Source of the DNA: Sphingomicrobium lutaoense
GTDB lineage: Bacteria; Pseudomonadota; Alphaproteobacteria; Sphingomonadales; Sphingomonadaceae
Assembly: GCF_014195685.1 (NCBI RefSeq)
Contig: NZ_JACICF010000001.1
Coordinates: 156,992 to 220,991 of the forward strand
Reading direction: 5' to 3'
Length of the DNA stretch: 64,000 bases
Shown: one piece after another, positions 9,813-19,005 of the stretch
Position numbering within the stretch: position 1 is the first letter of the stretch
How the letters are laid out: each line of letters starts with the position of its first letter
Position numbers and translations under genes: made by a program
Notes under the pieces: generated by a model
Told to the model about the DNA's origin: nothing
Databases searched by the model: none
Seen by the model: the letters and a program-made list of their open reading frames with translations, nothing else

Positions 9813-9874
9813 GAATAAATCCCCCGGTCTCTCCTGGATGACCGACGCTGGCAGAGCTTCGCCGCCTTGACAAT

Positions 9875-9890
9875 CTGCATAGGTATGCAG
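9875..9890. promoter_or_regulatory. Candidate MalR-type (LacI family) operator before the permease
   Basis: CTGCATA-GG-TATGCAG is a perfect 7-2-7 inverted repeat 63 bp upstream of the permease start. It agrees at 11 of 16 positions with the site at 10991-11006 before the TonB receptor. LacI-family proteins recognise such short palindromes. Binding by the adjacent repressor is inferred. Confidence 0.6.
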
Positions 9891-9910
9891 CCAGCGGCGT
9901 GCGCCATTGA

Positions 9911-10924
9911 TCAGCTGGAGCGGCGGGCGATCAGCTCGACCGGGAGGAGCACGCTTCCCGAGGGGCGATCCTCGATGGTGGCGAGCAGGGTATCGACCAG
10001 CGTTTCGGCGGCTCGACGGGTGTCCTGCGAAATCGAGGTCAACGAGGGGTCGGCGAAGCGCGCCGCGGCAATATCGTCGAAGCCCACGATCGCCACATCG
10101 TCGGGGATCGTCCGGCCTTCCTTCTTCAGCCGCCGCATCGCCCCGATCGCGGCAAGGTCGGAGGAAGCGAAGATCGCATCGAAATCGGTGCCCGATTCCA
10201 GCAGGGTCCGCGCGGCCGCATCGCCCGCTTCCTCGGTGGGGCTGGCATCGATCCGCATCACCGGCCGCAGGCCATCTTCCTCCAGGGCGCGCGTGAGGCC
10301 CTGGAATCGTTCGAGCATTTCGGGGGATGTCGCATCGGCGGTGCCGATGAAGGCGATCTTTCGCCGACCCCGCTCGACGAGATGCCTTCCCGCCAGATAT
10401 CCACCCTCGACATTGTCGGATCCGACGGTGGTGCCGATCTGCCCTTTGCGCGCCGCGCCCCAGCGGACGAAATGGGTGCCCTGGCTGACCAGTTGTTCGA
10501 GCCTCGGCTTGGCTTTGAGATAATTGCCATAGCCCAACAGGATGATCCCGTCGGCCTTGCGGCTGTCTTCATAATCGACATGCCAGTCGGCCGAGAGCTG
10601 CTGGAAGCTGATGAGGAGGTCGTAGCCCGCCGTCGCGCAGGCGCGGGTAATCGCGCCGACCATCGAGAGGTAGAAAGGGTTGATCAGCGTGTCGTCGGGA
10701 GTGGGATCCTCGAAAAAGAGAAGCGCGATGGTGCGTGACTGGCCCTTGCGCAGCCCCGAGGCATTGCGATCCACCGTGTAATTGAGCTCCTTTGCCGCCG
10801 CGAGCACCTTGGCACGGGTTTCTTCGGAGACCGCGGCGTTACCCGACAACGCGCGCGACACCGTGGGCTGTGAAACCCCCGCGAGCGCTGCGATGTCGAA
10901 GCTGGTGGGCCGCCGTTGCGTCAT
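9911..10924 (-). CDS. LacI-family transcriptional repressor (probable MalR)
   Basis: A 337-residue LacI/GalR regulator. The N-terminal HTH is SFDIAALAGVSQPTVSRALSG, followed by the hinge LNYTVDRNASGLRKGQSRTIALLF and a periplasmic-binding-protein-like effector domain ending SISQDTRRAAETLVDTLL. ATG at 10924 places the HTH at residue 8, as is usual. It lies between the permease and the receptor-led sugar operon, so it most likely represses both in the absence of a maltodextrin-type inducer. Its own leader carries two further palindromes. Confidence 0.92.
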   Translation of the reverse strand: MTQRRPTSFDIAALAGVSQPTVSRALSGNAAVSEETRAKVLAAAKELNYTVDRNASGLRKGQSRTIALLFFEDPTPDDTLINPFYLSMVGAITRACATAGYDLLISFQQLSADWHVDYEDSRKADGIILLGYGNYLKAKPRLEQLVSQGTHFVRWGAARKGQIGTTVGSDNVEGGYLAGRHLVERGRRKIAFIGTADATSPEMLERFQGLTRALEEDGLRPVMRIDASPTEEAGDAAARTLLESGTDFDAIFASSDLAAIGAMRRLKKEGRTIPDDVAIVGFDDIAAARFADPSLTSISQDTRRAAETLVDTLLATIEDRPSGSVLLPVELIARRSS

Positions 10925-10943
10925 GAAAAGCGTTGCATTCCAG

Positions 10944-10955
10944 TCATTGCAATGA
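10944..10955. promoter_or_regulatory. 12-bp perfect palindrome upstream of the LacI-type gene
   Basis: TCATTGCAATGA lies 20 bp before the repressor start. TTGCA/TGCAA half-sites also flank it (10933-10937 and 10948-10952). It could be an autoregulatory operator, but its sequence differs from the two TGCATA/TATGCA-type sites. Confidence 0.4.
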
Positions 10956-10970
10956 TGCCACGGTGGCATC
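10954..10970. promoter_or_regulatory. 8-1-8 inverted repeat in the LacI/TonB-receptor divergent region
   Basis: GATGCCAC-G-GTGGCATC is perfect over both 8 bp arms and abuts the 12 bp palindrome. It may be a binding site or an RNA hairpin in the repressor leader; the odd-length centre is unusual for LacI-family operators. Confidence 0.4.
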
Positions 10971-10990
10971 GCTAAAACTGTCTAAGGCCT

Positions 10991-11006
10991 TTGAATACGT
11001 ATGTAT
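10991..11006. promoter_or_regulatory. Candidate MalR-type operator before the TonB receptor
   Basis: TTGAATACGTATGTAT, with an 8 bp self-complementary core ATACGTAT, aligns with the perfect palindrome before the permease (9875-9890): TGnATAnGTATGnA is shared. It overlaps a possible -10 (TATAGC at 11004-11009), a position suited to repression. Confidence 0.55.
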
Positions 11007-11111
11007 AGCGGGGCCGGAATGCTGACTTTGCCCCTCGCTTGGCGCAAGGTGATGCGCAATTCGCAGCCCGGGGGAAAATTCGGGCGCGAAATGCCTTTAG
11101 GAGGGGACATC

Positions 11112-13970
11112 ATGAAAAGAACCGGTTTGATGACGCGCATGACGGCCACGTCGAGCGCTGTCGCAATGGGCCTCGTGCTGGCTGCTGCCGGAGCCGCGCC
11201 CGCATTCGCCCAGGACACGCAGGACGTGCAGGACGATAGTGGCGAAGAAGCCAATCCCAATGTCGATGCCAACGACCCGGGCCAGAATGAAGCCGATCGG
11301 GCGATCATCATTTCCGGCTTCCGCGCCAGCCTCGAAAGCGCGGTCGGCACCAAGAAGGACCAGGATCTCGTCATCGAATCGATCTCGGCGGAAGACATCG
11401 GCAAGCTGCCCGACGCCTCGATCGGTGAATCGATCGCCCGCCTGCCGGGCGTGACTTCGCAGCGTCTCAACGGCCGTTCGAACGTCATCGCGATCCGCGG
11501 CTTCGGCCCCGATTTCTCCACCACGCTTCTCAATGGCCGCGAGCAGACCTCGACCGGCGACAATCGCGGCGTCGAGTTCGACCAATATCCTTCCGAAATC
11601 GTCAACCAGGTGGTGATCTACAAGGCGCCCTCGGCGGACCTCATCGGCCAGGGCCTTGTCGGCACCGTCGACATCCGCACCGTCCGCCCGCTCGACTTCG
11701 GCAAGCAGGTCTTCGCCATCGGCGCGCGCGGCAGCTATGCCGACATCGGCAAGCTCAATTCGGGTTCGGAAGAACTGGGTTGGCGCGCCAATGCGACCTT
11801 CATCGATCAGTTCGCTGACGACCGCGTGGGCGTGAGCCTTGCGGTCGCTTATGTCGACGAGCCCTATCACAACCAGGAATTCAACGCCTGGGGCTATCAG
11901 CCGATCTCCAGCGCTTTCTTCTTCCCGGACGATCCGCGCGGCGGCGATACTCTCATCCCGGGCGGTTCGAAGAGCTTCGTGACCTCGACGGGCCTGAAGC
12001 GTCTCGGCGTCAACAGCACCATCCAGGTCGAAGCCAGCGATGACATCATGGTCACGCTCGACGGTTTCTATTCGAACTTCGACGACGACCAGATCAAGCG
12101 CGGCATCGAACTGCCAATCGCGGGCTGGTTCGGGACTACCGGCGATCCTTCGACCTACGGGATCACCGATGGCTTCTACACCTCGGGCACGCTCGAAAAT
12201 GTCCAGGGCGTCGTTCGTAACGACATCTTCAGCCGCAAGGCCGACCTTTATTCGGGCGGTCTCAACATCAACTGGGATCCGGGCAACGGCTGGTCGGCAT
12301 TCGTCGATTTCGGCTATTCACGCACCGACCGTGAAGAGCTGTCGATCGAAAGCTATTCGGGTACCGGCTTCAACTGGGACAGCCCCTTCAGCTCGGACGA
12401 TGATTTCGCGGCAGGCGACCTCACCGACACGATGGGCTTCACCCTGTCGGAAACCGGCCTCTTCTTCTCGCCGACGCTCGACTATTCAGACCCCAGCATC
12501 ATACGGCTGACCGATCCGCTCGGCTGGGGCGGGGGTACCCGTACGCAAGCGGGCTATTACAACAACCGCATCGTCGAGGACGAGCTCAAGCAGTATCGTG
12601 CCGAGCTCGCCAAGGAATTCGATCATGACTTCTTCGGCGGACTGAAAGCGGGCGTAGCCTATACCGACCGTGACAAGTCGCTGGTGCCCGACGAGTTCTT
12701 CGTCACGCTGGGCCTCGACGGCATGGGCAATTACATCCGCGAAGTCGACATTCCCCAGCAATATCTGCAGTCGCCGACGAACCTTGCCTATCTCGGCCTC
12801 GGTCCGATGGTGAGCTACGACCCGCGCGAGCTCATCCGTGACGGCGTTCTCGTGCTCGAGCCCAACTTGTCGAACGACATCCCGGCCAAGGCCTTTACCG
12901 TCACCGAAGACATCGTCAGCGCCTATATCCAGGCCGATATCGATGGCGAACTGGGCGCGGTGGACCTGACGGGCAACCTCGGTGTCCAGATGGTCTGGAC
13001 CGACCAGGCCTCGAGCGGCATCGCTTTCCTCAACGGGACCCAGGTCGATGTCGAGGCAGGAGACGATTATGCTCACCTTCTGCCGAGCCTCAATCTCGCG
13101 GCGCGCCTGCCGGGTGACTATGTCATCCGTTTCTCGGCCCGCAAGGAGATCATGCGTCCCCGCCTTGACGATCTCCGGGTGGCGATCGGCTATGGCGTGA
13201 GCACGACCGGCCAGTTCGTCGAACAGTTCGGCGGACCCTATCTCGAAGGCGGCGGTGGCAATCCGCAGCTTCGCCCCTATGAAGCCAATTCGGTCGATCT
13301 GACCTTCGAGAAATATTTCGGATCGTCGGGCTATGTCGCCTTGCAGGCCTTCTACAAGGACATCGCCAACTACATCTCCGATGATGTGGTCACCGACTTC
13401 GACTATTCGGGCTTCCCGCTTCCCGCCGGGGTCCAGCCGGTCAGTCTGACGGGCGTTCTGTTCACCAAGAACAACACCGGTTCGGGCGAACTCTACGGCA
13501 TCGAAGCGGCAGGCACCTTGCCCTTCGAAATCTTCTCGCCCGCTCTTGAAGGCTTCGGCGTGACGGGCGGCGTGAGTGTCGTGGAATCCGAAGTGAAGCG
13601 CGCCGACGGCGTCAGCGAAGCGATTCCTGGCTATTCGAAATGGGTCGCCAACGGCACCGCTTACTTCGAACGGTGGGGCTTCAACGCGCGTGGCAGCGTG
13701 CGCCATCGCACGACCTTCCTCGGTGACTTCACCGGCTTTGGCGGTTCGCCGACGCGCCGCCAGGCACTCGAGGAAACCATCGTCGATGCGCAGATCGGCT
13801 ATGAATTCCAGCCGGGTTCCACGCTCGAAGGTCTCTCGCTCTATCTCCAGGGCCAGAACCTCACCGACGAGCGTTTCGCCTCGGTGGCAGACACGTCGAA
13901 CCCGCTGTCGGTTATCGACTATCAGATCTATGGTCGTCGCTTCCTTGCGGGCTTCACCTACAAGTTCTGA
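11112..13970 (+). CDS. TonB-dependent outer-membrane receptor (probable maltodextrin receptor)
   Basis: A 952-residue receptor. The signal peptide is cleaved near residue 33 (APAFA-Q). A plug domain follows, with IIISGFRASLESAVGTKK, DIGKLPDASIGESIARLPGV and RGFGPDFSTTLLNGR. The long beta-barrel ends in GFTYKF, with the C-terminal aromatic needed for outer-membrane insertion. Length and plug signature match the large Xanthomonas/Caulobacter receptor subfamily that includes MalA of Caulobacter. ATG at 11112 has a strong AGGAGGGG Shine-Dalgarno; earlier in-frame starts do not. It leads the sugar operon and is followed by a hairpin with a T-run. Substrate is inferred from the downstream amylases. 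Confidence 0.93.
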   Translation: MKRTGLMTRMTATSSAVAMGLVLAAAGAAPAFAQDTQDVQDDSGEEANPNVDANDPGQNEADRAIIISGFRASLESAVGTKKDQDLVIESISAEDIGKLPDASIGESIARLPGVTSQRLNGRSNVIAIRGFGPDFSTTLLNGREQTSTGDNRGVEFDQYPSEIVNQVVIYKAPSADLIGQGLVGTVDIRTVRPLDFGKQVFAIGARGSYADIGKLNSGSEELGWRANATFIDQFADDRVGVSLAVAYVDEPYHNQEFNAWGYQPISSAFFFPDDPRGGDTLIPGGSKSFVTSTGLKRLGVNSTIQVEASDDIMVTLDGFYSNFDDDQIKRGIELPIAGWFGTTGDPSTYGITDGFYTSGTLENVQGVVRNDIFSRKADLYSGGLNINWDPGNGWSAFVDFGYSRTDREELSIESYSGTGFNWDSPFSSDDDFAAGDLTDTMGFTLSETGLFFSPTLDYSDPSIIRLTDPLGWGGGTRTQAGYYNNRIVEDELKQYRAELAKEFDHDFFGGLKAGVAYTDRDKSLVPDEFFVTLGLDGMGNYIREVDIPQQYLQSPTNLAYLGLGPMVSYDPRELIRDGVLVLEPNLSNDIPAKAFTVTEDIVSAYIQADIDGELGAVDLTGNLGVQMVWTDQASSGIAFLNGTQVDVEAGDDYAHLLPSLNLAARLPGDYVIRFSARKEIMRPRLDDLRVAIGYGVSTTGQFVEQFGGPYLEGGGGNPQLRPYEANSVDLTFEKYFGSSGYVALQAFYKDIANYISDDVVTDFDYSGFPLPAGVQPVSLTGVLFTKNNTGSGELYGIEAAGTLPFEIFSPALEGFGVTGGVSVVESEVKRADGVSEAIPGYSKWVANGTAYFERWGFNARGSVRHRTTFLGDFTGFGGSPTRRQALEETIVDAQIGYEFQPGSTLEGLSLYLQGQNLTDERFASVADTSNPLSVIDYQIYGRRFLAGFTYKF

Positions 13971-13979
13971 TTGGAATTC

Positions 13980-14035
13980 GGGCCGCGCCTGCTTCCTGTC
14001 CTGACGGGCAGGGGGCGGGGGCGGCCCTTTTCTTT
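13980..14035 (+). terminator. Intrinsic terminator/attenuator between receptor and enzyme genes
   Basis: GGGCCGC (13980-13986) pairs with GCGGCCC (14021-14027) around an inner CCTGTCC/GGGCAGG stem, and TTTTCTTT follows at once. It sits right after the receptor stop and just before the halogenase-like start, so it may lower expression of the enzymes relative to the receptor. Confidence 0.6.
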
Positions 14036-14037
14036 GG

Positions 14038-15558
14038 ATGGCTATTATGACCGAGGAGACAGAAGGACCGATCCGGGTCGTCATCGCCGGCGGGGGGACG
14101 GCAGGCTGGATGGCCGCCGCGACCCTGATCAAGGTGATGGGCCGGGCGGTTTCGATCCGTCTCGTCGAATCCGAAGGGATCGGCACCGTCGGGGTGGGCG
14201 AGGCCACCATCCCGCAGATCCGCCATCTCAACCGGCTTTTCGAACTCGATGAGGCCCAGTTCCTCCAGGCCACCAACGGGTCGATCAAGCTGGGCATCGA
14301 ATTCCTTGGCTGGGACCGCCCCGATGAGGCCTATATGCACGCCTTCGGCACCGCGGGCCGAGCGATCGGGGTCGCTCCGTTCCGTCATGCATGGCGTCGC
14401 GGCGAAGCGCTCGGCATGGCGCGTCCCTTCGGCGCCTATAGTTTCAACGAGGTCGCGGCCCGCGCGCTGCGCTATCATCCCCAAGCAGGCGGCGGCGCCA
14501 TCCCCCATCTCGTCCATGCCTATCATTTCGACGCCGCGCTTTACGCCAGGATGCTGCGCGGCCTTGCCGAGCAGGGCGGCGCACAGCGCACCGAAGGGCG
14601 CATCGAGACCGTCGATCGCGATGGCGAGACGGGCGATGTCCAAGCGATCCTGCTCGACAATGGCGAGCGCATCGAGGGCGATCTCTTTATCGATTGCACC
14701 GGTTTTCGCGCACTGCTGATCGGCGATACGCTGGGCGTGGGCTACGAGGACTGGTCCCATTGGCTGCCGTGCGACCGGGCGTGGGCGGTGCCGAGCGAAC
14801 GCGCCGGTCCCTTCCGGCCCTATACCCAGTCGATCGCGCACCGAGCGGGGTGGCAATGGCGGATCCCCCTCCAGCATCGCACGGGCAACGGCCATGTCTT
14901 CTGTTCGCGCTTTATCGCCGAAGAGGAAGCGCGTGACATTCTCCTCGCCAATCTCGAAGGCCAGCCGCAGGCCGAACCCCGGCTCATCCGCTTCACTACC
15001 GGGCGGCGCGAGGCGGCCTGGTCGCATAATGTCGTCGCGCTGGGCCTTTCGGCAGGTTTCATGGAGCCACTGGAATCGACCAGCATCCATTTGATCCAGT
15101 CGGGCATCGAACGGCTGCTGCGCTTCTTCCCCGACCGGGGCGATTATCGCCTGCGGCGCGACAAGTTCAATTCGCTCACTCGCTTCGAATGGGAGCGCAT
15201 CCGCGATTTCCTGATCGGGCATTACAAGTTCAACCGGCGCGAGGGTGAGTCCTTCTGGGACGCCTGCCGCGCGATGGCGGTGCCCGATACTCTCAGCGAA
15301 AAGCGCGCCCTATTCGAGGAATCGGGCACGATCCACCGCGAGGGCGAGGAATTGTTCACCGAGGAAGGCTGGCAGCAGCTTTTCCTCGGCCAGGGCGTGA
15401 TGCCCAGGAGTTGGCATCCCACGGTCGAACCGATCGACGAGGCCGAACTGCAAAAGCTGCTCGACATTATCGCCGATGCCTATGCAGCGCGGGCGGGCAA
15501 ACTGCCCGGCCATGCCGAATATCTCGAAAAGATTTCCCCCGCCAAGGAGAGTGCGTGA
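14038..15558 (+). CDS. Tryptophan-halogenase-family flavoprotein 1
   Basis: A 506-residue FAD-dependent halogenase-like protein. It shows the FAD motif IAGGGTAGWMAA (about residues 17-27), VGVGEATIP, the family signature GWQWRIP and PLESTS. Lys84 (SIKLG) and Glu346 match by position the catalytic Lys79/Glu346 pair of PrnA-type tryptophan halogenases. Characterised relatives use FADH2, O2 and halide to halogenate tryptophan or indoles, and need a separate flavin reductase; none is nearby. Family members recur beside TonB receptors in Caulobacterales, Xanthomonadales and Sphingomonadales with unproven roles. ATG at 14047 is an alternative start. The stop overlaps the amylase start by one base. 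Confidence 0.88.
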   Translation: MAIMTEETEGPIRVVIAGGGTAGWMAAATLIKVMGRAVSIRLVESEGIGTVGVGEATIPQIRHLNRLFELDEAQFLQATNGSIKLGIEFLGWDRPDEAYMHAFGTAGRAIGVAPFRHAWRRGEALGMARPFGAYSFNEVAARALRYHPQAGGGAIPHLVHAYHFDAALYARMLRGLAEQGGAQRTEGRIETVDRDGETGDVQAILLDNGERIEGDLFIDCTGFRALLIGDTLGVGYEDWSHWLPCDRAWAVPSERAGPFRPYTQSIAHRAGWQWRIPLQHRTGNGHVFCSRFIAEEEARDILLANLEGQPQAEPRLIRFTTGRREAAWSHNVVALGLSAGFMEPLESTSIHLIQSGIERLLRFFPDRGDYRLRRDKFNSLTRFEWERIRDFLIGHYKFNRREGESFWDACRAMAVPDTLSEKRALFEESGTIHREGEELFTEEGWQQLFLGQGVMPRSWHPTVEPIDEAELQKLLDIIADAYAARAGKLPGHAEYLEKISPAKESA

Positions 15559-17354
15559 TGAAGAAATGGTCCCTGTTCGCCGCCGCCGCCAGCCTGGCGG
15601 CCATTCCGGCCATGGCCCAGGACGCGCAGGACTATCGCGCGCGCCCCGCCTCGGACGAGGTCGTCTATTTCGTTCTGCCCGACCGGTTCGACAATGGCGA
15701 TCCCACCAACGACCGCGGCGGGATCAAGGGAGACCGGCTCGCCCATGGCTATGATCCCACGCACAAGGGCTTCTACCATGGCGGCGACCTGGCGGGCCTT
15801 ACCGGCAAGCTCGACTATCTCGAGGCAATGGGCATCACCGCCATCTGGTTCGCGCCGATCTTCAAGAACAAGCCCGTCCAGGGCCCCGCGGGCGACGAGA
15901 GCGCGGGCTATCATGGCTATTGGGTGACCGATTTCACCAGCGTCGATCCCCATTTCGGGACCAATGACGAATTCAAGGCCTTCGTCGATGCCGCCCATGC
16001 GCGCGGGATGAAGGTCTATATGGACATCATCACCAACCATACCGCCGACGTCATCCGCTATAAGGATGGCGACTATAGCTATCGTTCGAAGGCCGATTAT
16101 CCTTATTCGACGCGCGGCGGCGTGAACGGCGAGCCGATCAACGAGGGCTTTGCCGGTGACGAGGTGCAAACGCTCGAGAATTTCGCTCGGCTGACCGATC
16201 CCAACTATGCCTATGAAGTGCATGTCCCCGAGGCCGAGAAGTATGTGAAGAAGCCGGCCTGGCTCAATGACCCCATCTATTATCACAATCGCGGCGACAC
16301 GCGCTTTTTCGGCGAAGACAGCCTTTATGGCGATTTCGTCGGGCTCGACGATCTCTTCACCGAACATCCCCTCGTCGTGGGCGGAATGATCGAAATCTAT
16401 GGCGACTGGATCGAGCGGTTCGGGATCGACGGCTTCCGCATAGACACCGCACGCCATGTGAACCCCGAATTCTGGCAGCAGTTCATTCCCGCGATGAAGG
16501 CCCGCGCGGACGCGGCCGGCATTCCCCACTTCCACATGTTCGGCGAGATTTTCCGCGACGATTCGAACAATGGATATATCGCCCAATATACGCGCCGCGA
16601 CCGGCTGCCGTCGGTTCTCGACTTCGCTTTCCAGATGGCGGTCCGCGAAACGGTGGTCGAAGGCAAGGGCACCCATGTGCTTGCCAATCTGTTCGCGGGC
16701 GATGTCCTCTACGAAGGGGGCGAGGAAACCGCGCTCAGCCTGCCGACCTTCCTTGGCAATCATGACATGGGACGCTTCGCCCATTTCGTCCGCGCCAAGC
16801 GGCCGGATGAAGATCCTTCGGAAGCGCTGGCCCGCGTGACGCTCGCCCATGCGATGCTCATGACGCTGCGCGGCTCGCCGGTCATCTATTCGGGCAGCGA
16901 GCAAGGGTTCGTCGGCGATGGCGGCGACCAGTTGGCCCGCGAGGACATGTTCCCGAGCAAGGTCGATGTTTATAACGACAATATGCTGCTCGGCACCGAT
17001 GCCACCACCGCCGAGGCCAATTTCGACCAGAGCCACCCGCTCTACCAGGAAATCGCGATGCTGGCCGCGATGCGCGCCGACAATGCGGCGCTTCGCCGCG
17101 GGCGGCAGGTCACCCGCGCCTATGAGGAAGAACCCGGCCTGTTCGCCGCTTCGCGTTTCGACCCCGACAGTGGCAAGGAAACTCTGCTCCTGTTCAACAC
17201 TTCGGACCAGCCGATCAGCGGACAGGTGCTCGTCTCGACCGCATCCACGGAATTCACGACGCTGGCGGGTCAGTGCAGCCCAGAGGTTTCCGCGCCCGGG
17301 AGCCTTTCCTATGCGCTCGCGCCCTTTGCCTATGCGGTGTGCGCCGCGCGATGA
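15558..17354 (+). CDS. Secreted GH13 alpha-amylase
   Basis: A 598-residue GH13 enzyme with a signal peptide (MKKWSLFAAAASLAAIPAMA, cut near residue 20). Region I is DIITNHTADV. The nucleophile is Asp296 in GFRIDTARH, the acid/base Glu330 in MFGEIF and the transition-state stabiliser Asp403 in LGNHDMG; all three are intact. A C-terminal beta domain ends the protein. It is likely periplasmic or surface-associated, cleaving alpha-1,4 bonds of starch or maltodextrin taken up by the receptor. ATG at 15558 overlaps the previous stop by one base (TGATG). The next gene overlaps by 4 bp. Confidence 0.93.
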   Translation: MKKWSLFAAAASLAAIPAMAQDAQDYRARPASDEVVYFVLPDRFDNGDPTNDRGGIKGDRLAHGYDPTHKGFYHGGDLAGLTGKLDYLEAMGITAIWFAPIFKNKPVQGPAGDESAGYHGYWVTDFTSVDPHFGTNDEFKAFVDAAHARGMKVYMDIITNHTADVIRYKDGDYSYRSKADYPYSTRGGVNGEPINEGFAGDEVQTLENFARLTDPNYAYEVHVPEAEKYVKKPAWLNDPIYYHNRGDTRFFGEDSLYGDFVGLDDLFTEHPLVVGGMIEIYGDWIERFGIDGFRIDTARHVNPEFWQQFIPAMKARADAAGIPHFHMFGEIFRDDSNNGYIAQYTRRDRLPSVLDFAFQMAVRETVVEGKGTHVLANLFAGDVLYEGGEETALSLPTFLGNHDMGRFAHFVRAKRPDEDPSEALARVTLAHAMLMTLRGSPVIYSGSEQGFVGDGGDQLAREDMFPSKVDVYNDNMLLGTDATTAEANFDQSHPLYQEIAMLAAMRADNAALRRGRQVTRAYEEEPGLFAASRFDPDSGKETLLLFNTSDQPISGQVLVSTASTEFTTLAGQCSPEVSAPGSLSYALAPFAYAVCAAR

Positions 17355-19000
17355 GCTTGTCGAAACTGATCAAGGTGAAGGGCCGCGAAGAGAGCGCTGC
17401 CGAAGAAGCCCGCACGCGCGATCCCTGGTGGAAAGGCGCGGTGATCTACCAGATCTATCCGCGCAGTTTTGCCGATTCCAACGATGATGGGATCGGCGAC
17501 CTGCCAGGCATTACCGAGCGGCTCGACCATGTCGCGGCGCTGGGCGCCGATGCGATCTGGATCTCGCCTTTCTTTACCTCGCCGATGCTCGATTTCGGTT
17601 ATGACGTTGCCGAGTTCCGCAATGTCGATCCCATTTTCGGGACGCTCGAGGATTTCGACGCGTTGGTCGCCAAGGCGCATGAACTGGGGCTCAAGGTCAT
17701 CATCGACCAGGTCTATTCGCACAGTTCGGACCAGCATCGCTGGTTCATCGAAAGCCGGTCGAGCCGCGACAATGAGAAGGCGGACTATTATGTCTGGGCC
17801 GATCCCCGCCCCGACGGCACGCCGCCCAACAATTGGCAGTCGATCTTCGGCGGGCCCGCCTGGACCTGGGATGCGCGGCGGGGGCAATATTATTTCCACA
17901 ATTTCCTGAAGCAGCAGCCCGACCTCAACCTTCACAATCCGAAGGTGCAGGACGAATTGCTCGACGTCGCTCGCTTCTGGCTCGATCGCGGAGCGGACGG
18001 TTTCCGCATCGACGCGGTGCTGCACATGTTCCATGACGCCGAACTGCGCGACAATCCCCCGGCGAGCGATCCGGGCAAGCCCCGCGCGCGCAGCCATGAT
18101 TTCCAGGACAATGTCTACAATCAGGCTGGCCCCGGCACCTTCACCTTCGTCAAGCGGCTACGCACGCTGATGGACGAATATGGCGCCATCTTCTCGGTCG
18201 CCGAAGTCGGCGGCTCGGGCACCGAGGCCTTCCAGAAGAAATGCACGCAGGACGGCGACCGGCTGAACAGCAGTTATGGCTTCGAATTTCTCTACGCCAA
18301 GCAACTCACCCCCAGGGTGGTGTGCGACGCGCTGGCGCGATGGCCGGGAGGGGAAGGCGAGGGCTGGCCGACATGGGCCTTCGAAAACCATGACGCGCCG
18401 CGCGCGGTGTCGCGTTGGACCACGCCCGAAAATGCCGATGCCTTCAATCGGTTGAAGATGCTCCTGTTCATGTGCCTTCGCGGCAACGCAATCCTCTACC
18501 AGGGCGAGGAATTGGGCCTTACCCAGGTCGACATTCCCTATGAGAAATTGCGCGACCCCGAGGCGATCGCCAACTGGCCCGCCACTCTTTCGCGTGATGG
18601 CGTGCGAACCCCCATGCCCTGGGAAAAGGGTTCGCCCCATGCCGGTTTCTCGAAGGCCGAACCATGGCTGCCCCTCGGTCCCGATCATCCTGCGATGGCG
18701 GTCAGCGAGCAGGAGGGGCGCGAAGGTTCGCTGCTTGAATGGACGCGCCGGGTGATCGCGCTTCGCAAGGAACATGAGGCCCTGTTGGTAGGTGACCTGG
18801 CCGAGTGCGAGGCCGGCGACGCGCTTCTTACGTTCCAGCGTCGCGGCGAGCATGAAAGCCTGCTTTGCGCCTTCAATATCGGCGAGGACGACGTGGCTTT
18901 CACGCTGCCCGAGGGCGCCGAAATTCTCAGTTCCTGCGGGACCATTCGCGACGACGGGCTGGGCCCCTTTGCCGCGCTGGTGGCCCGCCTGCCGGAGTGA
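17351..19000 (+). CDS. GH13 alpha-glucosidase (oligo-alpha-glucosidase type)
   Basis: A 549-residue GH13 enzyme without a signal peptide, hence cytosolic. It begins with WWKGAVIYQIYPRSFADSN and has region I DQVYSHSS. The nucleophile is Asp221 in GFRIDAV, the acid/base Glu285 in SVAEVGG and Asp348 in ENHDAPR. The QIYPRSF start and the domain plan match alpha-glucosidase/oligo-1,6-glucosidase (subfamilies 17, 23 or 31), which release glucose from maltose and short maltodextrins. The ATGA overlap at 17351 couples it to the amylase gene. Together with the permease and glucokinase it would feed glucose into the Entner-Doudoroff genes downstream. Confidence 0.92.
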   Translation: MSLSKLIKVKGREESAAEEARTRDPWWKGAVIYQIYPRSFADSNDDGIGDLPGITERLDHVAALGADAIWISPFFTSPMLDFGYDVAEFRNVDPIFGTLEDFDALVAKAHELGLKVIIDQVYSHSSDQHRWFIESRSSRDNEKADYYVWADPRPDGTPPNNWQSIFGGPAWTWDARRGQYYFHNFLKQQPDLNLHNPKVQDELLDVARFWLDRGADGFRIDAVLHMFHDAELRDNPPASDPGKPRARSHDFQDNVYNQAGPGTFTFVKRLRTLMDEYGAIFSVAEVGGSGTEAFQKKCTQDGDRLNSSYGFEFLYAKQLTPRVVCDALARWPGGEGEGWPTWAFENHDAPRAVSRWTTPENADAFNRLKMLLFMCLRGNAILYQGEELGLTQVDIPYEKLRDPEAIANWPATLSRDGVRTPMPWEKGSPHAGFSKAEPWLPLGPDHPAMAVSEQEGREGSLLEWTRRVIALRKEHEALLVGDLAECEAGDALLTFQRRGEHESLLCAFNIGEDDVAFTLPEGAEILSSCGTIRDDGLGPFAALVARLPE

Positions 19001-19005
19001 AATTG

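Noticed and set aside
12486-14297. A 603-codon open frame antisense to the TonB receptor
   Set aside because: The receptor has signal peptide, plug and C-terminal aromatic; the antisense frame shows no family features.
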